NCBI RefSeq assembly: GCF_030063135.1
Contig: NZ_JASISO010000042.1
Span: 1-64,000, forward strand
Length of the DNA stretch: 64,000 nucleotides
Direction: 5' to 3'
Source of the DNA: Streptomyces sp. G-G2
GTDB lineage: Bacteria; Actinomycetota; Actinomycetes; Streptomycetales; Streptomycetaceae
Part shown: positions 49,953-58,825 of the stretch, piece by piece
Numbering within the stretch: position 1 is the stretch's first letter
Layout: every line of letters begins with the position of its first letter
Position numbers and translations under genes: made by a program
The notes under the pieces: generated by a model
Told to the model about the DNA's origin: nothing
Databases searched by the model: none
The model's input: the letters and a program-made list of their open reading frames with translations, nothing else

Positions 49953-52129
49953 CAGTCCTGCCTCCCGGTCCCCGGGGCGGGCGGCCCGGCGAGCGGGGGC
50001 GGGGGCGCGTCGGTCGGGTCGGCGGGAACGTACGGCTTGATCTCGGGCGCGTCGATCGAACCGTCGGGCTGGATCTTCGGCAGGGCCGACTCGGGGTGGG
50101 GCAGCAGGGCCGTCTTGAGGTCCTGCTTGCCCGCCATGTCGAGGCCGTAGATCGCGTTGTAGATGTTGCGCACGGCCGGGCCGGAGGCACCGGAGCCGGT
50201 ACCACCCTGGGAGATCGTCATCACGATCGTGTAGTCCTCGGTGTACGTGGCGAACCAGGACGTCGTCTGCTTGCCGTAGACCTCGGCGGTGCCGGTCTTG
50301 GCGTGCATGGGGATCTGCTTCTGCGGCCAGCCGCCGAAGCGCCAGGCGGCGGTGCCACGCGTGGCGACACCCTCCAGCGCGTCGTTTATCTTCGACCGGG
50401 TCTCCTCGGTCATGGGCAGCTTGCCGTGCGCCTTCGGCTGGATCTCCTCGGTCTTCTTGCCGTCGGCGCTGATGACGGCCTTGCCGATGGTCGGGTTCCA
50501 CAGGGTGCCGCCGTTGGAGATGGCCGCGTAGATGGTGGCCATCTGGATCGGGGTGACGAGCGTGTCGCCCTGCCCGATGGAGTAGTTGACGGCGTCACCG
50601 GCGCGCATGAGGTTGCCTTCGAGGCAGTTCTCGTAGGACAGCAGCTCGACGTAGGTGCCGCCCTTCTTGCCGGTCTTGCACCACTGGTCCTTGTTGGCCT
50701 CCCAGAACTTCTGCTTCCACTCGCGGTCGGGGATCCGGCCCTTCTCCTCGCCCGGCAGGTCCACACCGGTCTCCGCGCCGAGGCCGAACTGGTGGGCGGT
50801 CTTGTAGAAGATCTGCGCCGGGTTCTTCACCGGCTTGAGACCGCCGTCCTTCAGCCACTGCTGGTGGCCGAGGGCGTAGAAGACGGTGTCGCAGGACACC
50901 TCCAGGGCCCGGCCGAGGGTGATGGAGCCGTGGCCCTGGGACTCGAAGTTCTTGAAGACCTGGCCGCCGATGGAGTACGAGCTGGGGCAGGGGTAGTCGC
51001 CGTCGAACTTGTACCCGGCATTGACCGCGGCCGCGGTCGGGACCACCTTGAAGATGGAGCCGGGGGCGGCCTGGCCCTGGATCGCCCGGTTCATCAGCGG
51101 GACGTTGGATTCCTTGGCGGTGAGCTTGGCGTAGTCCTTGCCGGAGATGCCGCCGACCCAGACGTTGGGGTCGTACGTCGGGTTGGAGGCCATGGCCACG
51201 ACGCGGCCGGTCTTGGACTCCAGGACGACGACGGCGCCCGCGTCGGCCTTGTAGTTGACACCGGTGTTGCGGTCGTTCTGCTTGCGGGCCTCGACCATGG
51301 CCGCGTTCAGCTCGTACTCGGCGACGCCCTGGACCCGGGCGTCGATGCTGGTGACCACGTTCGCGCCGGGCACGGACGGGTCGTTCTGGGCCTCGCCGAT
51401 GACCCGGCCGAGGTTGTCGACCTCGTAGCGGGTGACGCCGGACTTCCCGCGCAGCTGCTTGTCGTACGTACGTTCCAGGCCGAAGCGGCCGACCTGGTCG
51501 GAGCGCAGGAACGGGGAGTTGGTGTCCTTCGCGGCCTGGATCTCGTTGTCGGTGACCGGCGAGAGGTAGCCGAGGACCTGGCCGGTGTTGGCGCCGCCGG
51601 GGGCCGGGTAGCGGCGTACGGCGGTGGGCTCGGCGGTGATGCCGGGGAAGTCCTCGGGGCGCTCGCGGATCTGGAGGGCCTGCTGGGTGGTGGCTTCCAG
51701 GGTGACCGGGATCGGCTGGTAGGGGGAACCGTTCCAGCAGGGCTGGGGGGTCTTGGAGTCGCAGAGCCGGACCTTGTCCACGACGTCCTGCGGCTTCATG
51801 TCCAGGACCCCCGCGAGGCGGCTCAGGACACCCTTGCCCTTGTCTTTCATCTTCATCAGCTCGGTGCGGCTGGCGGAGACGACCAGACGGGTCTCGTTGT
51901 CGGCCAGCGCCACCCCGCGCGCGTCCAGGACCGCGCCGCGCACGGCGGGCTGGACGACCTGCTGGACGTGGTTGTTCTTGGCCTCGTCCGCGTACTCGGC
52001 GCCGTTGCGGATCTGGAGGTACCACAGGCGCCCGCCGAGCGTCAGCAGCAGCGAGAAGACGAGCACCTGGATGATGACGAGCCGGATCCGCACCCGGGGG
52101 GTGCGGCCGGTCTCGGGAATGTTGGTCAC
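49952..52129 (-). CDS. mrdA: penicillin-binding protein 2 (class B transpeptidase)
   Basis: A 725-residue class B PBP that cross-links peptidoglycan outside the membrane. One N-terminal helix (RLVIIQVLVFSLLLTLGGRL) is followed by the dimerisation domain (RGAVLDARGVALADNETRLV). The transpeptidase domain has SxxK in APGSIFKV (about residue 356), the NYSIGQGD motif and HAKTGTAEV (about 610). A Pro-rich tail follows. It is coupled to rodA downstream and 13 bases after mreD. Confidence 0.96.
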   Translation of the reverse strand: MTNIPETGRTPRVRIRLVIIQVLVFSLLLTLGGRLWYLQIRNGAEYADEAKNNHVQQVVQPAVRGAVLDARGVALADNETRLVVSASRTELMKMKDKGKGVLSRLAGVLDMKPQDVVDKVRLCDSKTPQPCWNGSPYQPIPVTLEATTQQALQIRERPEDFPGITAEPTAVRRYPAPGGANTGQVLGYLSPVTDNEIQAAKDTNSPFLRSDQVGRFGLERTYDKQLRGKSGVTRYEVDNLGRVIGEAQNDPSVPGANVVTSIDARVQGVAEYELNAAMVEARKQNDRNTGVNYKADAGAVVVLESKTGRVVAMASNPTYDPNVWVGGISGKDYAKLTAKESNVPLMNRAIQGQAAPGSIFKVVPTAAAVNAGYKFDGDYPCPSSYSIGGQVFKNFESQGHGSITLGRALEVSCDTVFYALGHQQWLKDGGLKPVKNPAQIFYKTAHQFGLGAETGVDLPGEEKGRIPDREWKQKFWEANKDQWCKTGKKGGTYVELLSYENCLEGNLMRAGDAVNYSIGQGDTLVTPIQMATIYAAISNGGTLWNPTIGKAVISADGKKTEEIQPKAHGKLPMTEETRSKINDALEGVATRGTAAWRFGGWPQKQIPMHAKTGTAEVYGKQTTSWFATYTEDYTIVMTISQGGTGSGASGPAVRNIYNAIYGLDMAGKQDLKTALLPHPESALPKIQPDGSIDAPEIKPYVPADPTDAPPPPLAGPPAPGTGRQD

Positions 52130-52142
52130 GCGTGCTCCCCCG

Positions 52143-52856
52143 TCACAGCTTCTTGACGCCCTTGACGCTCTTCACGCCCTTGACGCCCTTGACTCCCTTG
52201 ATGCGGACGGCCTTGTTGGCGCGGCCGCGCGCGGTCTTCATCCGCAGGCCGCCGCGCTGACTTCCGATGCGCAGGCCCGTGCCCCCCGAGAGCCAGCCGG
52301 AGGCCACGTCGGCGCCCTGCCCCGGGCCGCCGTTGGCCTCGACGGCCATCGGGTCGCTCTCGGCGCGCCGGGCCAGCGCCATCAGGAACGGCACGGTGAA
52401 GGGCGCGAGCAGCAGGTCGTAGAGGACCGCGGTGAAGAGCAGTCCTACGAGGCCCACGTGGCGGGCGGCGGTGTCGCCGACCAGGGCGCCCACTCCGGCG
52501 TACAGCAGGGTGGAGGCGAACGCGGCGGCCACCACGGTCAGCATCGGGCCCCAGGCGGAGCGGAAGCGGCCGTTGTCGGGCCGCATCAGCCCGCAGCCGT
52601 AGCCGATGAGGCAGAGCACCAGCGCGTACCGCCCGGCGGCGTGGTCGGCGGGCGGGGCCAGGTCGGCCAGCAGTCCGGCGCTGAAGCCGATCAGGGCGCC
52701 GCCGACCGGCCCGTAGACCAGGGCGAGGGCGACGACGGTGAGCAGCACCAGGTCGGGGACGGCGCCCGGCAGCTGGAGGCGGCCCAGCACGGTGACCTGG
52801 ACGACGAGGGCGACGACGACCAGGGTGGAGGCGAGCAGGATCCGGTTGAAACGCAT
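52143..52856 (-). CDS. mreD: rod shape-determining protein MreD
   Basis: A 237-residue membrane protein with five to six helices typical of MreD (ILLASTLVVVALVVQVTVLG; PDLVLLTVVALALVYGPVGG; VGLVGLLFTAVLYDLLLAPF). It links MreBC to the SEDS/PBP complex. The C-terminus is unusual: a basic tail that ends in repeated Gly-Val-Lys triplets encoded by a 9-bp tandem repeat. Located between mreC (12 bases) and mrdA (13 bases). Confidence 0.92.
   Translation of the reverse strand: MRFNRILLASTLVVVALVVQVTVLGRLQLPGAVPDLVLLTVVALALVYGPVGGALIGFSAGLLADLAPPADHAAGRYALVLCLIGYGCGLMRPDNGRFRSAWGPMLTVVAAAFASTLLYAGVGALVGDTAARHVGLVGLLFTAVLYDLLLAPFTVPFLMALARRAESDPMAVEANGGPGQGADVASGWLSGGTGLRIGSQRGGLRMKTARGRANKAVRIKGVKGVKGVKSVKGVKKL
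52146..52204. repeat. 9-bp tandem repeat encoding GVK in mreD
   Basis: About six units like CTTGACGCC (plus strand), giving (G/S)-V-K repeats at the MreD C-terminus. Likely to vary in copy number. Confidence 0.75.
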
Positions 52857-52868
52857 GGCGGTCAGCTC

Positions 52869-53810
52869 CTACTCGGCCGGGGGCTTGATGGAGGCATTGG
52901 GCGACGGGGTGACCGTGACGGTGACGGTCGGCGTCGGCTTGGGCCCCTCGGGCTTGGGCGGCAGGACGGCGTCGCGCGGGTCCGCGCGGGGCGGCATGAC
53001 GACGACGCCGACGATGTCGAGGCGGGAGAACCCGACGTACGGGCGGACCCAGACGGTGCGGGTGAGGTCGCCGCGCGAGGGGTCGACCTTGACCACCTCT
53101 CCGATGGGGACGCCGGGCACGAAGGGCTTGTTGCCGCGCGAGCCGAAGGTGACGAGGCGGTCGCCGGGGCCGATCTTCGCCTTGCCGTTGAGCATCTGCA
53201 CGGACAGGGCGCGGTCGCCCTGGCCGGTGGCGAAGCCCAGTTCGCCGGTCTTCTCCAGGCGGGTGCCGACGGTGAAGTCGGGGTCGTTGGCGAGGACGAC
53301 GGTGGCGGTGTCGGGGCCGACGGTGGTGACCCGGCCGACCAGGCCGTCGCCGTTGAGGACGGTCATGTCGCGTTCGATGCCGTCCTTGCTGCCCGCGTCG
53401 ATGGTCACGGTCCAGGAGAAGCCCTGGGCCGCTCCTATCGCGATGACCTCGGCGCCCTTGATGCCGTACTGGCCCGAGCCCGCCCGCTTGAGCATCTCGT
53501 CCAGTTCGTGGATGCGGCTCTTGTTGCGGTCGTCGCTGCCCAGTTTGGCCTTGAGGGCGGCGTTCTCCCCTTCGAGCGCGGTGATGCGGTTGTGGCGCTC
53601 ACCGGAGTCGCGTACCGCCCCTATGGCGTGCGCGACCGGGTCCACCGCGGTCGCCATGCCCTTCTCGACCGGGCCGAAGGCCGCTGCGGCGGCCTGCCGG
53701 GCACCGTCGACCGGTGACTCCTCGCCCGCTCTGATGTCCACCGTGATCAATGCGAACGCGATGGCGATCAGCAGCACCAGGAGCAGCCGGCTCTCTCGTG
53801 TGTCCCTCAC
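52869..53810 (-). CDS. mreC: rod shape-determining protein MreC
   Basis: A 313-residue bitopic protein. It has an N-terminal helix (RLLLVLLIAIAFALITVDIR), a coiled coil (RITALEGENAALKAKLGSDD) and an extracytoplasmic beta domain (GAAQGFSWTVTIDAGSKDGI; GLVGRVTTVGPDTATVVLAN). The Pro/Thr tail has runs of Thr-Val. MreC organises the wall-synthesis enzymes outside the membrane. It is separated from mreB by a terminator-like hairpin, so mreCD-mrdA-rodA may have their own promoter. Confidence 0.95.
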   Translation of the reverse strand: MRDTRESRLLLVLLIAIAFALITVDIRAGEESPVDGARQAAAAAFGPVEKGMATAVDPVAHAIGAVRDSGERHNRITALEGENAALKAKLGSDDRNKSRIHELDEMLKRAGSGQYGIKGAEVIAIGAAQGFSWTVTIDAGSKDGIERDMTVLNGDGLVGRVTTVGPDTATVVLANDPDFTVGTRLEKTGELGFATGQGDRALSVQMLNGKAKIGPGDRLVTFGSRGNKPFVPGVPIGEVVKVDPSRGDLTRTVWVRPYVGFSRLDIVGVVVMPPRADPRDAVLPPKPEGPKPTPTVTVTVTPSPNASIKPPAE

Positions 53811-53861
53811 GTGCGGCGGCCGTGCCTTCCTCGTCGGAATAATTCCTGCCTGTATATCAAC

Positions 53862-53901
53862 GATCCGCCGTACGGGAGCGACAGCACCCGTACGGCGGAT
53901 C
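53862..53901 (-). terminator. hairpin between mreB and mreC
   Basis: Perfect 15-bp arms GATCCGCCGTACGGG/CCCGTACGGCGGATC with a 10-base loop, 50 bases past the mreB stop. An AT-richer stretch (53838-53860) follows and may carry an mreC promoter. Confidence 0.72.
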
Positions 53902-53952
53902 CTTGTGTTCCGCGAGGTCCCCTGGCAGCGGGACCCCCTGACGGGAGCGGTG

Positions 53953-54972
53953 TCAGCGCCGGGGCTGCGCGTCCAGCACCTGCTGGAGCGCCTCGAACTC
54001 CTCGACGCACTTGCCGGAGCCCAGGGCCACTGAGTCGAGCGGGTCCTCGGCGATGTGGATCGGCATGCCCGTCTCCCGGCGCAGCCGCTCGTCGAGGCCG
54101 CGGAGCAGGGCCCCGCCGCCGGTCAGGACGATGCCCCGGTCCATGATGTCGCCGGACAGTTCCGGCGGGCACTTGTCGAGGGTGGTCTTGACGGCGTCGA
54201 CGATGGCGTTGACGGGCTCCTCGATGGCCTTGCGCACCTCGGCGGCGGAGATGACCACCGTCTTGGGCAGGCCCGAGACGAGGTCGCGGCCGCGGATCTC
54301 GGTGTGCTCGTCCTTGTCGAGGTCGTAGGCCGACCCGATGGTGATCTTGATCTGCTCGGCGGTGCGCTCGCCGAGGAGGAGCGAGTACTCCTTCTTGATG
54401 TGCTGGATGATCGCGTTGTCCAGCTCGTCACCGGCCACCCGGATGGACTGTGCCGTGACGATTCCGCCGAGGGAGATGACGGCGACCTCGGTGGTGCCGC
54501 CGCCGATGTCCACGACCATGTTGCCGGTGGCCTCGTGGACGGGAAGGCCCGCGCCGATGGCGGCGGCCATGGGCTCTTCGATGATGTGCACCCGGCGGGC
54601 GCCCGCCTGTGTGGACGCCTCGATGACGGCGCGGCGCTCCACTCCCGTGATGCCGGAGGGTACGCAGACCACGACGCGCGGACGGGCCAGGTAGCGGCGC
54701 TTGTGGATCTTGAGGATGAAGTACCGGAGCATACGCTCGGTGATCTCGAAGTCGGCGATCACGCCGTCCTTGAGGGGCCGTACGGCGACGATGTTGCCGG
54801 GCGTGCGCCCGATCATCTTCTTCGCTTCGGAGCCTACCGCCAGGATGCCGCCGGTGTTCGTGTTGATGGCGACCACGGACGGCTCGTTCAGGACGATTCC
54901 CCGGCCCCTCACGTACACCAGCGTGTTGGCGGTCCCGAGGTCGATCGCCATGTCACGGCCGATGAACGACAT
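53953..54972 (-). CDS. mreB: actin-like protein MreB
   Basis: A 339-residue bacterial actin starting MSFIGRDMAIDLGTANTLVY. All actin-fold motifs are present: phosphate-1 DLGTANTLVYV, connect-1 EEPMAAAIGAGLPV, phosphate-2 VVDIGGGTTEVAVISLGGIV and adenosine GIVLTGGGALLRGLD. In Streptomyces it assembles at sporulation septa and spore walls. A second ATG upstream (MGNKGNNMSF) is possible. It heads the mre-rod cluster. Confidence 0.97.
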   Translation of the reverse strand: MSFIGRDMAIDLGTANTLVYVRGRGIVLNEPSVVAINTNTGGILAVGSEAKKMIGRTPGNIVAVRPLKDGVIADFEITERMLRYFILKIHKRRYLARPRVVVCVPSGITGVERRAVIEASTQAGARRVHIIEEPMAAAIGAGLPVHEATGNMVVDIGGGTTEVAVISLGGIVTAQSIRVAGDELDNAIIQHIKKEYSLLLGERTAEQIKITIGSAYDLDKDEHTEIRGRDLVSGLPKTVVISAAEVRKAIEEPVNAIVDAVKTTLDKCPPELSGDIMDRGIVLTGGGALLRGLDERLRRETGMPIHIAEDPLDSVALGSGKCVEEFEALQQVLDAQPRR

Positions 54973-55195
54973 GTTGTTCCCCTTGTTCCCCATGAGGAGC
55001 GTCTGGCCTTCCAGTTGATAGCGGCTGCTGTCAGGTCGGCGAGGTGGGTGTTTGTGGGTGGAGGCCCCATCGTAGTGCCGCATGTACGGGCATCGCGCGA
55101 CGGGACTCCGGCAATCCGCCGGAACGGAAACCCGCCCCCTAGTGGTGACGTCGTGTCCTGCTCATGCGTTCCCGGTATCGCCCGGTCATACCGAA

Positions 55196-55222
55196 GGGCG
55201 ACCGAAATTACTTCGGTCGCCC
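55196..55222 (-). terminator. terminator downstream of ndk
   Basis: GGGCGACCGAA and TTCGGTCGCCC with a five-base loop, about 45 bases after the ndk stop. Confidence 0.75.
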
Positions 55223-55268
55223 CAGGTCATGAGCGCTATTTGGCTGATGTTCCGTCAGGAAAGAGTCA

Positions 55269-55679
55269 TCAGAGCGCAGGGAAGAACAGCTTCAGCTCCC
55301 GCTCCGCGGACTCCTCGGAATCCGAGGCGTGGATCAGGTTCTCCCGGGTGATGCTGCCGAAGTCACCCCGGATGGAGCCGGGCGCCGCGGCGATCGGGTC
55401 GGTGGGCCCGGCCAACTGGCGGACACCCTCGATGACGCGTTCCCCTTCGACCACCAGAGCGACGACGGGGCCGGAGGACATGAAGCCCATGAGGGGCTCG
55501 TAGAAGGGCTTGCCCTTGTGCTCGCCGTAGTGCGCTTCCAGGGTCTCCTGGTCCAGCGTGCGCAGCTCCAGCGCCGGAATCGTCCAGCCGGCCTTCCGCT
55601 CGATCCGGCCGATGACCTCGCCGATCAGGCCGCGACGGACCGCGTCGGGCTTGAGCAGGACGAGAGTGCGCTGGGTCAT
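55269..55679 (-). CDS. ndk: nucleoside diphosphate kinase
   Basis: Transfers the gamma phosphate from ATP to NDPs through a phospho-histidine. The 136-residue protein has the family ends TLVLLKPDAVRRGLIGEVIG and the active-site His117 in ENLIHASDSEESAEREL. It lies downstream of the DUF4233 gene on the same strand, with a 64-base gap and its own terminator. Confidence 0.97.
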   Translation of the reverse strand: MTQRTLVLLKPDAVRRGLIGEVIGRIERKAGWTIPALELRTLDQETLEAHYGEHKGKPFYEPLMGFMSSGPVVALVVEGERVIEGVRQLAGPTDPIAAAPGSIRGDFGSITRENLIHASDSEESAERELKLFFPAL

Positions 55680-55743
55680 GTTCGAACTCCTTGCGGCATA
55701 CGGGTGCGGTGCGTCGAGGCTACAGGGGCCGTACGGGCCCCCG

Positions 55744-56100
55744 TCACGCAGCGTCAGGCGCCGCGGCCTCGGCCTGGGCCGCCCAGCGGGCCTTGACCTC
55801 GTCGATCTTGCGGCCGTAGTGCACGGAGCACCACCACAGGCCCGCGAACACCACGCCGAGGAAGAACATCGTCGGGACGACGAACCCGCTCAGGATCAGC
55901 CCGATCTGCAGCGCCCAGCCGATCTGGACCGCGCCGGGACGCGTCAGCATCCCGCACAGCAGTACCGACAGCAGCATGGTGACCCCGCAGACCGTCCAGA
56001 CCGCGGCCTGGGTCAGATCCGGGTCCTTCATCGCGACCAGGCCCGCGAAACCGATCACGAAGAACTCGCCGATCAGCGTGCTGGCACAGAGCGTGCGCAT
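55744..56100 (-). CDS. DUF4233 membrane protein
   Basis: A 118-residue protein with four hydrophobic segments (STLIGEFFVIGFAGLVAMKD; AAVWTVCGVTMLLSVLLCGM; IGWALQIGLILSGFVVPTMF; FLGVVFAGLWWCSVHYGRKI) and an Ala-rich tail, matching the actinobacterial DUF4233 family that typically sits between folC and ndk. Function unknown. Four bases downstream of folC. Confidence 0.9.
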   Translation of the reverse strand: MRTLCASTLIGEFFVIGFAGLVAMKDPDLTQAAVWTVCGVTMLLSVLLCGMLTRPGAVQIGWALQIGLILSGFVVPTMFFLGVVFAGLWWCSVHYGRKIDEVKARWAAQAEAAAPDAA

Positions 56101-56104
56101 GTCC

Positions 56105-57616
56105 TCAGCCCCTCTTGAACAGCAGGCGGGCCTCGCCCACCGTGATCACGGAACCGGTCACCAGGACCCCGGCCCCACCGAATTCGGCCTCTTCCTCCGC
56201 CAGGGTGATGGCCGCCTCCAGCGCGTCGTCCAGCCGGGACTCCACCTGCACGCGGTCGGTGCCGAAGACCTCCACCGCGACGGCGGCCAGCTCGTCCGCG
56301 CCCATCGCCCGGTGGCTGGTGTTCTCGGTCACCACCACCTCGGCGAAGATCGGCTCGAAGGCTTCGAGGACGCCCCTGACGTCCTTGCCCTCGCTCGCGG
56401 CGACCACACCGATCAGTCGGCTGAAGCCGAAGGACTCGGTGACCGCCTCGGCGGTGGCCAGGGCGCCCGCCGGGTTGTGCGCGGCGTCCAGCACCACCGT
56501 GGGGCTGCGCCGTACGACCTCCATCCGGCCCGGCGAGGACACCGAGGCGAAGGCCTTGCGCACGGTGTCCACGTCCAGCGGACGCGCGTGCTCGGCGCCG
56601 ATCCCGAAGAAGGCCTCGACCGCCGCCAGGGCGACCGCCGCGTTGCGGGCCATGTGGGCGCCGTACAGGGGCAGGAACAGGTCGTCGTACTCGCCGCCCA
56701 GCCCGCGCAGGGTGAGCCGCTGACCGCCGACCGCCACCTCGCGGGAGACCACGCCGAACTCCATGCCCTCGCGGGCCACGGTCGCGTCCACCTCCACGGC
56801 CTTCTTCAGCAGTACCTGCGCCGCGTCCACCGGCTGCTGCGCGAGGATCACGGCGGCGCCCTGCTTGATGACCCCGCCCTTCTCCTGGGCGATCTCGCCG
56901 GGGGTGGAGCCGAGCCGGTCCGTGTGGTCCAGGCTGATCGGGGTGATCACCGCGACCGACCCGTCGATCACGTTGGTGGCGTCCCAGCTGCCGCCCATGC
57001 CGACCTCGATCACGGCCGCGTCGACCGGGGCGTCCGCGAAGGCCGCGTACGCCATCCCGGTGAGCACCTCGAAGAAGGACAGCCGGTACTCCTGGGCCGC
57101 GTCGACCATCTCCACGTACGGCTTGATGTCGTGGTAGGTCTCCACGAACCGCTCGTGGCTGATCGGCAGCCCGTCCAGGCTGATCCGCTCGGTGATCGAC
57201 TGCACGTGCGGGCTGGTGTAGCGCCCGGTGCGCAGCTCGAAGGCGACCAGGAGGGCCTCGATCATGCGGGCGGTGCTGGTCTTGCCGTTCGTGCCGGTGA
57301 CGTGGATGGAGGGGTACGCGCGCTGCGGCGCGCCCAGGAGGTCCATCAGCGCCTCGATGCGCGTGACGGACGGCTCCAGCTTGGTCTCCCCCCAGCGTCC
57401 GGCCAGCTCCTGCTCCACCTCGCGCAGGGCCCGCTCGACTTCCGGGTCCTGGGGGCGGGAGGGGGCCTGGTCGCCCTGGGGCGCTCCGCCGTGGGCGCGC
57501 AGGGTGCGGCTACCGGCCTCGATCACCGCCAGGTCGGGGTCGCGGTCGGTCTCTTTGGCCACGATCTCGTCGAACTCGTCGGACCGGTCGTCGCTCTCGT
57601 GCTGCTGCTCACTCAC
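56105..57616 (-). CDS. folC: folylpolyglutamate / dihydrofolate synthase
   Basis: A 503-residue Mur-ligase-fold enzyme adding glutamate to folates (and to dihydropteroate if bifunctional). It has the P-loop VTGTNGKTSTARMIEALL, SPHVQSITERISLDG, VIEVGMGGSWDATNVID, ISLDHTDRLGSTPGEIAQEK and VVLDAAHNPAGALATAEA. The N-terminus is an acidic extension of about 60 residues. It starts an operon with DUF4233 and ndk and is divergent from the second mreB-like gene. Confidence 0.96.
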   Translation of the reverse strand: MSEQQHESDDRSDEFDEIVAKETDRDPDLAVIEAGSRTLRAHGGAPQGDQAPSRPQDPEVERALREVEQELAGRWGETKLEPSVTRIEALMDLLGAPQRAYPSIHVTGTNGKTSTARMIEALLVAFELRTGRYTSPHVQSITERISLDGLPISHERFVETYHDIKPYVEMVDAAQEYRLSFFEVLTGMAYAAFADAPVDAAVIEVGMGGSWDATNVIDGSVAVITPISLDHTDRLGSTPGEIAQEKGGVIKQGAAVILAQQPVDAAQVLLKKAVEVDATVAREGMEFGVVSREVAVGGQRLTLRGLGGEYDDLFLPLYGAHMARNAAVALAAVEAFFGIGAEHARPLDVDTVRKAFASVSSPGRMEVVRRSPTVVLDAAHNPAGALATAEAVTESFGFSRLIGVVAASEGKDVRGVLEAFEPIFAEVVVTENTSHRAMGADELAAVAVEVFGTDRVQVESRLDDALEAAITLAEEEAEFGGAGVLVTGSVITVGEARLLFKRG

Positions 57617-57732
57617 GGGGCCAGTCTACGGACGGGGAGCCGGAGGACTTTCGGCCCGGCCGTTTCGGGACCTTCAGCGGGAAGCGCGTCCATATCGTTA
57701 TGCGAGTCTTGCGCCAGGAGATTGGGGAACAA

Positions 57733-58779
57733 ATGCCGCAGGCCAGCAGCAATAAGACAGGATCCAGCCGCGACATAGGGATAGATCTGGGGACCGCGAA
57801 CACCCTCGTCTACGCACGGGGTCACGGCATCGTGCTCAATGAGCCGTCCGTGGTGGCGGTCCGGGCCGGCACCTCTGCGGCGGTGGCCGTGGGCACCGAG
57901 GCCAAGGAGACCATTGGCCGCACCCCCGGCTCCATCACCGCGATCCGCCCCCTGCGGGGCGGGGTGATCTGCGACTACGAGGCCGCCGAGGAGATGATCC
58001 GGCACTTCGTGCGCAAGGCCGTACCGGGGCGCAGGCCGCGCACCCGCATGGTCGTCTGCGTGCCGTCCGGGGTGACCCCGGTCGAGCGGCGGGCCATCGT
58101 CCACGCCTCGACCCGGGCGGGGGCGCGCACGGTGCACCTGATCGAGGAGCCGATGGCGGCGGCGATCGGCGCCGGGCTGCCGGTCGCGGAGCCGCGCGGT
58201 TCGATGGTGGTGGACATCGGGGGCGGGACCACAGAGGTCGCCGTGATCTCGCTGGGGGGCATCGTCACGTCGCAGTCGCTGCGGGTCGGCGGGGACCGGC
58301 TCGACGCCGCGGTCATGGACTACGTGCGCAAGGAGCACTCGCTGCTCATCGGCGAGCGGACCGCCGAGGACGTCAAGGTCGCGATCGGCTCGGCCTGGCC
58401 GGTGCCCGGCCTGCCGGAGCTGGAGGGGCGCACTTTCACCGTGCGGGGGCGCGAGAAGGCGGCGGGCATGCCCAAGACCCTGGAGCTGACCTCGTACGAC
58501 GTGCGCGCGGCCCTCGACGAGCCGGTCGAGGCGATCATCGCGGCCGTGCGCACCACCTTGGAGGAGTGCCCGCCGGAGCTTTCCGGTGACGTGATGGAGC
58601 ACGGGATCGTGCTGACCGGCGGCGGCGCGCTGCTGCCGGGCCTGGACCTGCGCCTGGCCTCGGCGACCGGCATCCCGGTCTTCGTGGCGGACAACCCGCT
58701 GGACTGCGTGGCCCTGGGCTCGGGGAAGTGCGTGGAGGACATGGACACGCTGAACTCGCTGCTCACCCCGGCCACATAG
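57733..58779 (+). CDS. MreB-like actin paralogue
   Basis: A 348-residue second MreB-type protein in this window. It begins MPQASSNKTGSSRDIGIDLG and keeps the nucleotide-binding motifs (DLGTANTLVYARG; EEPMAAAIGAGLPVAEPRGS; VVDIGGGTTEVAVISLGG; GIVLTGGGALLPGLDL). It lacks the membrane-binding start of the main MreB, and the 150-190 region is shorter. GGGGAACAA precedes the ATG. It is monocistronic, divergent from folC. It may be an Mbl-type or specialised cytoskeletal protein; the role is unknown. Confidence 0.92.
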   Translation: MPQASSNKTGSSRDIGIDLGTANTLVYARGHGIVLNEPSVVAVRAGTSAAVAVGTEAKETIGRTPGSITAIRPLRGGVICDYEAAEEMIRHFVRKAVPGRRPRTRMVVCVPSGVTPVERRAIVHASTRAGARTVHLIEEPMAAAIGAGLPVAEPRGSMVVDIGGGTTEVAVISLGGIVTSQSLRVGGDRLDAAVMDYVRKEHSLLIGERTAEDVKVAIGSAWPVPGLPELEGRTFTVRGREKAAGMPKTLELTSYDVRAALDEPVEAIIAAVRTTLEECPPELSGDVMEHGIVLTGGGALLPGLDLRLASATGIPVFVADNPLDCVALGSGKCVEDMDTLNSLLTPAT

Positions 58780-58825
58780 CCTCCCGGCGGGGCGAGCGGA
58801 CCGAGCCCTGGGATCGAACCGGGCC

